This document shows, one piece after another, positions 56,016 through 64,000 of a DNA stretch of 64,000 nt. Each line of letters opens with the position of its first letter. Positions within the stretch are counted from its first letter, which is position 1. Where the stretch lies: NCBI RefSeq assembly GCF_030272615.1, contig NC_081410.1:125332640-125396639 (forward strand), in the 5' to 3' direction. A program made the position numbers and the translations under genes. The DNA comes from Cryptomeria japonica. Its lineage: Eukaryota > Streptophyta > Pinopsida > Cupressales > Cupressaceae. The notes under the pieces are model-generated. The model was not told the origin of the DNA and did not search any database. It saw only the letters and a list, made by a program, of their open reading frames with translations.

Positions 56016-58182
56016 ACCTACTCTAAGCTATATAAAAGACTCTTAAGATGGACATAGATCAAATAAGCGACATTTATACACGACTTTGCAAAATTTCTTA
56101 AGTTATGCAACAGGAGCATGGCAATAGTGATGGTCCAAAGAAAAGCAAAATTATCCTTGAAAATGGAAAAGGTAAGCTCTCGTAAGGCAACTCTCATACT
56201 CAAACAAGAGTTCACTCAAAATTATTAATTGGGGCAGATCATCAGGTCCGTGGTCAATCCAAATGCAAGTTGTTTTTCCATAACCACTATAATCAAAATC
56301 ACAATAGCTTCCAAAGTTAGGATTGAGGAAAGAGACAACGTGGCATTGTACGTTCTTGAATGGAAATTGTTTCTCACCATCCACCAGTGTGTCATCAGAA
56401 GAAAGATTGTTAATCGCTTTCGAAGGTCGCCATTGGTGATGTATCAATCCACTTGCATCTTTGATATGCAAATTTTCACTTATTGGTTCTTCTTGCATCT
56501 TTAGGAATGGATGTAGTCCAACCTCGAATTGCTCTTCATTCTTTGCTTCCGTGGTGACAACAAGTTCAATATTTTGCATAAACCAGGCATCCTTGTGACA
56601 CTCCATAAGCATGTCTTAAAAAATGAGAGTCTTCTTAAGTGTTTGATCTTGAAAAATTCCTTCCAATGATTGTTCAAATGCTGAAACTGATGGTAGCATC
56701 ACTTCAAAGGGCTCTTTGCTCTCTAGCTCTATTTGTTCATCTTCAATGATGTTCGACAATTCTTCCTTTAGGACAACTTGAAGCTCTTCATTTGATTCTT
56801 CATGATGGTCCTCCAAGTCATTTGTGTCTTCTACTAGATGTTTTCCTTTTCAATTCCTTGATAACCATCATAGGTATCCACGTTTTGTATAATTTCATGC
56901 TTTGATGTCTCCACGCATTGATCTTCACTTGCTATCATTTTGCTAACCTGGATGTCTTCCACTGCCTCTTCGACTTTCCTGAATACAAGGTGTGCAAAGC
57001 TATCGATCACTATAACACATTGACCACCAAGTTGAACCATGCTGACAGCTGGCCATTCTTCAAATAACATTTCGGGAGGTTGAAGTTGATGATGAATCTT
57101 GCTACTTGCAACAACTCTGTTGTCTGGAGACAATGCTAGCAATGACTCTTCTTGTGATTCCTGCATGAGATCTTTAAGCGCCCCCCTCAAATAGCATGAT
57201 GGTGATGATATCTTTGTGTGCCGCCTAAAATTGTTCATCATACTCAGGCTCGCTCATGATAACCTGCCATTCTTCATTCAACATTTCTATTTGATTGTCT
57301 TCTTCTTCAAGGATTCTACTTGAAACTTCTTTCAATTCATTCTCAAGGATCTCCTTTTGCAGCGTGGTTGAAAATTCTTCAAGGAACTCCTCTTCTTGTA
57401 ATGTATATGAATCATTATCTTCGATCTTCCTTGACTGCCAAACTGATATCTTGATCATCATTTGTCACTGTGTTTGTTTCAACTGGTGCACTTACACTAT
57501 CTTCTTGTAATTCATCCTTTTGGGATGAAGTTGTAGAATACTCCTCCATAGATGCAAGTTCTGGAGATCTATCAATGCATTGATCGTCATGTGAACTTGT
57601 GTCACCGACTTGCAGTTGGCTTCCTTTACTGTCAAATGATGTAGCACTATCTTGTCCATGTGCGCTTTTAAATTAAGCTACAAGATATTTGCTCCAATAT
57701 CTGTTCATGATACACTCTTCGTTGGATAAGTTGGGCACTCCAAATTGGTGTCTAACTTGATTGATAGCGATTTTGCATTGCGAGCCAGTAAAATTGGAAT
57801 GGGGTGCATTGTGAATTCTACACCATACTGGTAGCAATATTTTTTCTAAGCGCAGTTTTCCTTTAGTAGAAAGCTAACTTCTAATCATTCCCAAGTATCT
57901 TGAAAAAGGATCATTACTCATTGGGGCACTAAAATCGCCTTCTTCTTCTTCTGGCTAGGGGACATCCCAAAATAATATCCTTCCTTGTAGTGCTAATTCC
58001 ATCCTTGATCACAAGAATGTAAGGCAATGCATTTCATCATGTTCATTTGTTTCATGACTACTATATTGTCCTGACGATGCAAACTCAGACAACTGACATG
58101 GATGAAGTTGCACATTCAATCTCCACAAAAATTGTGGGATATCAACTTCCTACTCATCTTCATGATACTGTTGCTGCTCCAT
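56016..58182 (-). pseudogene. Acidic protein region of the LARD-like element, unknown
   Basis: ATG 58182 follows the PBS by ~250 bp and opens MEQQQYHEDE. Coding-like reading continues through frame changes: 57461-57225 (Glu-rich, EEEFLEEFSTTLQKEILENELKEV in two blocks), 57241-56834 (SLLALSPDNRVVASSKIH), 56816-56616 and 56612-56151 (same frame, one TAA apart). The end has WIDHGPDDLPQLIILSELLFEYESCL. It is Glu/Asp-rich overall. No CCHC, RT or integrase motif was found. A gag-like or lineage-specific protein is possible; I do not recognise it. Confidence 0.45.
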
Positions 58183-58431
58183 TGAGAAAACTTTCTTTTT
58201 TGAATTTTCTATTTTTTATTTTATTTTTATATTTGATTGGTTTTTAACTTTTTTTTTTAGTTTTCTGAAATAAGAGAGATCTTGCAAATCTTAAATTTTA
58301 GCTTGAAGACACAATTGGAACTCCAGTTGTGTGATGTGCTTCTTTCATTTGTAAGTCCAACTAACAATCCAACATTCTTTCTTTCCACTAAATCCACTTG
58401 TTCAAGACTTTACTTCAAATATTCACTTATC

Positions 58432-58452
58432 GGCCCTCCTTCTAGCACCAAT
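58432..58452 (-). promoter_or_regulatory. PBS-like site of the LARD-like element
   Basis: On the reverse strand TTGGTGCTAGAAGGAGGGCC begins five bases after the LTR end ...GTGCATCA. It starts TGG as PBS sites do (complement of CCA), but I cannot assign the tRNA. Confidence 0.45.
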
Positions 58453-58457
58453 TCTCT

Positions 58458-61400
58458 TGATGCACTATCAAACACAAAACAAAATACAAAAGGTACTCTA
58501 TCTTCTCTTGATAAAAAAGACTCTCAAATGCTAAAGATTCGCATAAGGATCATTTGAGATGACTCCAAGGTTCTCTTATGTTAGGTCTTAACGTGTCAGA
58601 TAGCTTCAGTTATATTCATATAATTTGTTGTACCTAGGAGGGGACTTATATTGAACACCTGAATGCTTGAATGGTTGCTAGAATGTGGAATTTCACTTGA
58701 TTTGATTAAAAAAAAGGATAAAAGGGTAGGGGTTGAAGAGAGATCTAGTCTAACTCTAAGAATGTAGGAGCAATGAATAATCTTTGATGAAACTCTAACT
58801 AAGTCTTGCTTTCACATGCAACGAACATCTCCACAAGGCTAGTGCGATATTCTAAGGATATATTTATGATGTTCAAATCATCATTGCAAGTATAAACACC
58901 ATCATGTTGATGCATATTAATGAAGGAATGATAATTGAAGTTAAGTATAGGCTAATATGCATCCAGTTGACCACGCAAGGCACTTTGCCATCGGCAAAGT
59001 GTTAGTAGTATGGATATGCGAATTTCACCATTGATCACACAAAGCTTCCATTCATCTAAATAACTTGAAATCAAATTGAGAAGTATAGAGACCATGTAAA
59101 TTGTTGAATCAACACATAAAATTCACCATTTCTTCAATGAAATTTACATGTCTTTTGCAACAATGTCTTGGCAACAATCTTTGCCTTCTCTTTCTACTCT
59201 ACTCTAAAATGTTATCTATCTAATATCTATGGACTACTAACTATTGACTCTTGACTATTTTTATGATGAAGTGAGGCCTGATATAGTGCTCTGATTACAT
59301 TCAATGGCTCAAATCATGAGATCAATGACCAAGATTACAAGATAGAAACCCTAATTAGGGTTTGTTGAACCCATTACAAAGCATTAAATGCTTGACCAAT
59401 GACATGATTACATTTAAGAGGACACATGTCCTTCTTGGAAAATTTGACCAATAAGTGACGAGCATAGGTTCATCGAATTTGGATGCCTTCTCGTGAAATA
59501 ATGTGATTGGATATAATGATGACTAGGCGCCACCTCAGCTCACTCTTCTCTATAACTCATCACAAGTGTGCAATTGAATGCGACATATCTCTGGATAATC
59601 AACATGTGCAAGTGCTTGATGTGGCGATGACTCCGCTCATGTCGACCTTCTAACTTTGGTTAATTCTTCTGAAACAATCACATGTCTTGGTCACCTGCAT
59701 TCGCAATCACCTAGATCTGCGATCACCTGCATTCCTACCTTTCATGAGCTTGTGACTCGACGATCCTATCAGCTGCATTGTAAAGACTTGAAGTGCAATG
59801 TTCCTCTTGATGAGAGCTCGCCTTAGTCTTGGATAGCCAATACCTGTTGACTATCCAAAAAATTTATCTGGAATATTGTCGTAAACCGCGTTCATGCTAT
59901 CATGGATTTTTTATATCATATTCGTGAATTGAGGTATGTGAAATGCTTCGCTAATTGCTTCCTCGAAGAGATAAGCTATTTCTCTCATCTGGTGCGGGAA
60001 TCACTCTTCTATCAGGATCGTAGCACCTCACGCATTCAACAATGAGCTCAATGCACTGCATTGCTAAGAGGAAGCCGACTGCATTGACGATGGCATTTTC
60101 AATCTTCGCTCTTGCGCATCTTGTTGGCCTGGTGGTGTAAAGCGCGCCTTGAAATTTCTTCATGTCGATGCGTCCAAGGTTGATGTCACCTACATTGCTC
60201 CAATATGATGTGATCTTCGACTTAACGATGACACTCTTCTTGTCTCCTTGATAAGCACCTATCGCGATCCTGTCGTTACGCACCTGTGAGATTTGTTCAA
60301 GTTAGTGTCACGATATGATAGTTGATCATAAAAATCCTAGGTTATACTCCTACCGCTTGATCACTCTTATAAGAGTTCTACAATAATAATAATCAAGAAG
60401 GATATATCGACCAAGATCACTTAACAATCTGAAGACAACACCTTGTGAAAGAAAGATATAAGAAGTTGGATCGGTCATAATCATAAGCATAGTTTATAAA
60501 ATGACAAAATAAGCCCTATGCTGCATATTGCGAGCTGATTTTTGTATTTTGTCAAATGACTTCAAAATTGTATTTGTCCTTGATGCTAGCTCACAACCCT
60601 TATCGGGTTGCTGATGTCAATTTGATAACCCTTCCTTCAATTCGATACTTAAACCTATCGATTAACTTCAAAATGAAGTCGCATTAATGATAATCGTTTT
60701 CCTTCCGAGTCACGGTGAGCAGACATAGTGGCATCCTGTGGGTTGATCAATGAGCTTACTGACTTTGTTATAAGACCAATCTTGATACTCGAATAACCAA
60801 TCTTAACGCTGCAGTATCACCACTCTCGAATTAATTCGCTGAATCGCTGACCCGAAGTTTGAAAGGAGGTGCAATCTCTTCTTGAGGAGACAAATTCGTT
60901 GTCAGACATTGATTTTAATATCGTTGGAAAATGGAATGGCTTCGCAAAATCTTCAAAACGTTTAATATGAGGTAAGTTCGCTTATTGAGATGAAGACCTG
61001 TACACATGAAGACAAATTTGATATTATAATTCTGACTTAAGTTGGAGCCAAATGTGAATCATCGTCTTCTAAACGTTTTCAGGATGAGATCGATGATCAA
61101 TTGTGTGCACCTGGTGACAAAGTTGCATTGTTGACTTCAAGCGTTCATTCGAACAATCATTTTGCTGATGTTAGGGGTCGTTCGTTGCCTAAGATGAAAT
61201 TGCCAATTTCAAATTGTTGCTGTCAAAATGGAGTCACAACATGTATAAAGGAATTCGCCATACCCTGAACCTAATCGCCATAGGTGCAGAATGGGATTTT
61301 GACAAATACTATCGCGACTCATGAATTCGATAAGCGCTTTGGTGTGAAATCGCCTGCTTATGTAAACAAGAAGATCGCCCCTTTGGCCAGATCGCATGCA

Positions 61401-62773
61401 GAAGGCAAGACCATGATCAACCAAATGAAATTGTCGATTCAAACTTATAATCGGTTTGGATGAAATGCATTGCTACGTGTGTCATGGGTTAGCACATGTT
61501 AAATGTCGTCTAAATAAAGAGGCGTTGATTAAGTATATTGCCTTTACCATTTCGAATGTATCTCATTGTCCAATGCCTTATCATGGGATACAATATTGAC
61601 TTCGAACCTTTTATTAAATGAAATCTCCTCTCATATTATGCTTCGTGGAATGTTCTTCTTTTGTTCATCTCTTTATCAAATGCTTTGTTACTGCATTTGC
61701 CACCTTCGCTAAGTATCTTCCAATCAAATCATTTCCAAGATGCATCGAGCTTACCATCATTGAGAACTTCGAAATATTAGCATTGAATGCGGTTCACCTT
61801 ATTTTACCGCTTGCATTGTGAAAGGCCACCTTTGCAAGGTTCGATTCGATAATCACCAAGTTCGCCATCTTCGTTGAAATGCATTCATCGATGTCTTCTT
61901 TAAGCGGCCACCTTGTATTGAAGGTCGCCACCCTTATTAATTATCTTTGAATCGATCATATGTAGGGTGCGTTCAATTTTGCTTTTGAAATCATGAGTTG
62001 GCCCGCCTGGAGTCTTGTGGGCTCCATCCGAATGTGTTTCACTAAACGTCTCTTCATCTACCCATTGAGTCGTCACGATGAATGCGACATGAAAAATATA
62101 TCGTGCAATATCTTCTTTGTTAATTAATTAAGTCTTCAATTCATGATGCGTGCAAGGCATGACAAGCGTAACATTATCGCGTAAGTGCAAAGTCTTTGTG
62201 TGACATATGTAAAAATCTATGATAAGTGTGAGAGCAACGCATGACAAGTGCATGACAGCGATGTGTAAAGGCAATGCGTGATGACTAAGCACAGTAAGTG
62301 CAACACGATGCACGCAGCAATGCACAACGACAACGTGAAGGCAATGTGCAACAATGACATGACATCACTGCATGACAACAACACGACACTGTTGCGGGAT
62401 CACAATGTGACATCATTGCATGATCGCAATGCGACATCGCTACACGACATATGTGAAAGCAAAGTGTGACATATGTAAAAGCAAAGCGCGACGTATGTAA
62501 AAGCAAAGCGCAACGTATCACCATGCTTTAGTCAAAATTTTCAATTTTTGAATTTTTTTTTTTTTGGATTTTTGGATTTTGATTTTTTTTGAATTTTTTG
62601 AATTTTTGAATTTTTTTTTGTATTTTTGATTTTTTTTATTTTTTTGGTTTTTTAATTTTAAAAGACATTAATTCTAAACTATACTAAACTAGGACACCTA
62701 TATTTACAACTATGCTTAAGAAAAAAGTGGGGTCCCCATTTGCAATGGGGCAATGTGTGATTACGGCACAACA
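58458..62773 (-). repeat. LARD-like LTR copy C (4316 bp, complete)
   Basis: It is bounded by TGATGCAC (plus strand, 58458) and ...GGCACAACA (62773). It aligns with copy A over its 3' 1.85 kb and with the three segments of copy B over most of the rest. It contains the LTR-internal ORF, tandem repeats (62390-62515) and a poly-T-rich block (62540-62660). Confidence 0.85.
59851..60283 (-). pseudogene. LTR-internal ORF, copy C
   Basis: A 110-codon frame (59951-60283) contains YWSNVGDINLGRIDMKKFQG and ends SLRGSN. The second frame runs from ATG 59988 to TAG 59851-59853, again 138 bp, though this copy has an extra internal TAA. Compare 15-327 and 35739-36189. Confidence 0.45.
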
Positions 62774-63165
62774 TTGTGTGAGAAAGATATAGAGATAGAG
62801 AGAGTGGGAGGGAGAGATAGAGAGATATAAGTAGAGGGAGAGAGAAGAATGGGGTAAGAGGGATACAGTTAAGTAGATAGAGAGGGGGAAGAGAAGAAGG
62901 GGGACATGAGAGATAGCTCAATATATAGAGAGGAGATAATCAAGCACTGTTACCAACATGATCATGTTATATTTGTAATAGGGAGGGAGAGAGACAGAGA
63001 GGGGTAAGAAGATAGAGGTAGGGAATAGAGACAAAGAATAAGATCGAGATAGGTATGGAGATAGAGATCCAAAAGGAGAGAAGAGGGAGAGATAAAAAGA
63101 TAGAGGGGTGAAAAGAGAGAAATAAATAGAGAGGAGAGAGGGATAAATGTAGCTTTATTATGTTC
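62774..63165. repeat. GA-rich low-complexity DNA with a family M end
   Basis: Imperfect GATAGAGAGA sequence starts directly at the outer end of LTR C. At 62936-62985 it is interrupted by AGATAATCAAGCACTGTTACCAACA...AATAGGGAGG, which matches the microsatellite-side end of the repeat at 27250-27558. GA-rich sequence then resumes. Confidence 0.7.
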
Positions 63166-64000
63166 ATAATCTAATTTGTCTTTGAAGTGATTATTTGATT
63201 CTTGATCGATTATACTAGTCACCCATACAATGTTTATAAATGTATGTTGTAGTCACTAAATTGAAAGTTTATAACTTAGGATTTGAATTGGTAATGAAGA
63301 GGACATTAAGTGGCCCAATTCAAGATATTAAATGATGAAGATATGTGAATCATTCTGAAATAAAATATTGTATAATAAAATTCAAATAACAAATTCTAAA
63401 CAAAAATTAATTTAAATACCAAATAAATCAAATAAAACATAATTTTATATTTACAAAAGATATATGAATTCAAAAATTAAAAAAACAAAATATATGCTTT
63501 TATCCTTTACATATAAATACAAAAAAAAAAATTCACAAAATCACATTTTTCACTTCAACATTATTCGAATTTGTATACTATTTTTCTAAATAATATTTAA
63601 AAGAGTAAAAAATTTAAAAAATACAAAAGACCAACATTCTTCTAATAAAATATACTATAATAAAAATTGAAAATTGATAATAAAAATACAATAAAACTAA
63701 GCCTCTCAACCTTAAATTTAAGCATATATTTATGTGGGCAGGCAGAAATGGGGCATTTACATTAAACATAAAAATGAGATTTTCAAAGCTAGAAGCATCT
63801 TCTGTTCCAAAATTAAAGTGCTGCTAGACAAGAAATCTCATAAAATTAATATAGTAAAGTAATCATTTTAAAAAAATATGAGTATTATAATAGATCACGT
63901 CTTAAAAAAATTAATTATAATGCTTTATGCCTTCCAATACACTAAAAAAATGTAAATAACTCACAATAAGATATGTTTAGAAAAAAAAGCATGAGATACA
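63166..64000. other. AT-rich sequence, nothing identifiable
   Basis: No credible ORF, repeat pair or element end. A-rich runs only. Confidence 0.6.

Larger units (their letters stand above)
55026..58457 (-). repeat. LARD-like internal region
   Basis: 3432 bp between the two LTRs. It has a PBS-like site at the right end and degenerate reverse-strand coding sequence from 58182 to about 56016. The remaining ~1 kb to 55026 is non-coding, with a T-rich run near 55380-55450. No polymerase domains. No good PPT is seen beside LTR B; GAGGTGGTGCTAGA is the nearest purine-rich stretch. Confidence 0.7.
34879..62773 (-). mobile_element. LARD-like non-autonomous LTR retrotransposon carrying nested insertions
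   Basis: Two same-orientation copies of a >4-kb repeat (B, left; C, right) flank a 3.43-kb internal region. LTR C (58458-62773) is bounded by TG...CA termini, TGTTGTG on the reverse strand and ...GTGCATCA. A PBS-like site lies five bases inside. The left LTR B starts TGTTGTG at 55025 (reverse) and is split by two insertions; its last ~710 bp are missing. No RT, integrase or RNase H occurs in the internal region. The published description of LARDs, LTRs of ~4.5 kb and ~3.5-kb internal domains, fits well. The family assignment is inference. Confidence 0.75.

Overview
This window is non-genic repeat DNA of a large plant nuclear genome. The best guess is a gymnosperm, or another seed plant with a giant genome. 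That rests on the lack of any recognisable host gene, very long LTRs (3.6 kb and 4.3 kb), several LTR-retrotransposon lineages nested in one another, an L1-type LINE, and premature stops that are almost all TAG or TGA. The species cannot be fixed from the sequence.

Layout, left to right. 1-1871 is the 3' part of a 4.3-kb LTR (copy A). 1872-2848 holds a (CT)n microsatellite and a small repeat anchored to it. 2849-12114 is a Ty3/gypsy chromovirus-like element. Its gag-pol stays in one frame for about 4.2 kb, its 3' LTR is 3.6 kb, and its 5' LTR is replaced by a near-perfect 846-bp palindrome. 12609-16165 is a Tat/Ogre-like Ty3 fragment arranged LTR, PPT, LTR, PBS, leader. 16166-18175 is a 5'-truncated L1 LINE. 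18240-18838 is a reverse-strand Ty1/copia RNase H remnant. 18845-24713 is a near-complete Ty1/copia element (copia-A) with 703-bp LTRs, followed by the start of a second internal region. 24714-34878 is AT-rich and holds low-complexity GA tracts, a duplicated 0.55-kb repeat, a candidate tRNA-derived SINE and a LINE ORF1 fragment.

34879-62773 is the most complex structure. It is a reverse-strand element resembling a LARD (large retrotransposon derivative), with a right LTR of 4316 bp (58458-62773), a 3.43-kb internal region without RT or integrase, and a broken left LTR. The left LTR is interrupted twice. A defective copia (36307-38451, 5-bp duplication AAGAT) is one insertion. A 14.6-kb copia-2 (39032-53606) is the other. 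Copia-2 was itself hit by two DNA transposons: element X (42484-43763) in its integrase and element Y (45205-51522, 6-bp duplication TCCTAG) near its RT/RNase H junction. Insertions can therefore be ordered: LARD-like first, then copia-1 and copia-2, then X and Y inside copia-2.

The strongest candidate for an undescribed system is element Y. It is a 6.3-kb terminal-inverted-repeat element with a nine-exon, mostly phase-0 plus-strand gene that matches no family I know, and a convergent minus-strand frame with an HTH-like segment and a CCC-x3-H motif. Terminal and subterminal repeats suggest transposase binding sites. Next in interest are the integration of copia-1 with U5-like sequence at both ends, the palindromic gypsy 5' end, and an ORF inside the LARD-like LTR whose 138-bp length and stop are conserved in three copies. 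All coding regions described are transposon-derived and decayed; I see no intact host gene, tRNA, rRNA or CRISPR array.
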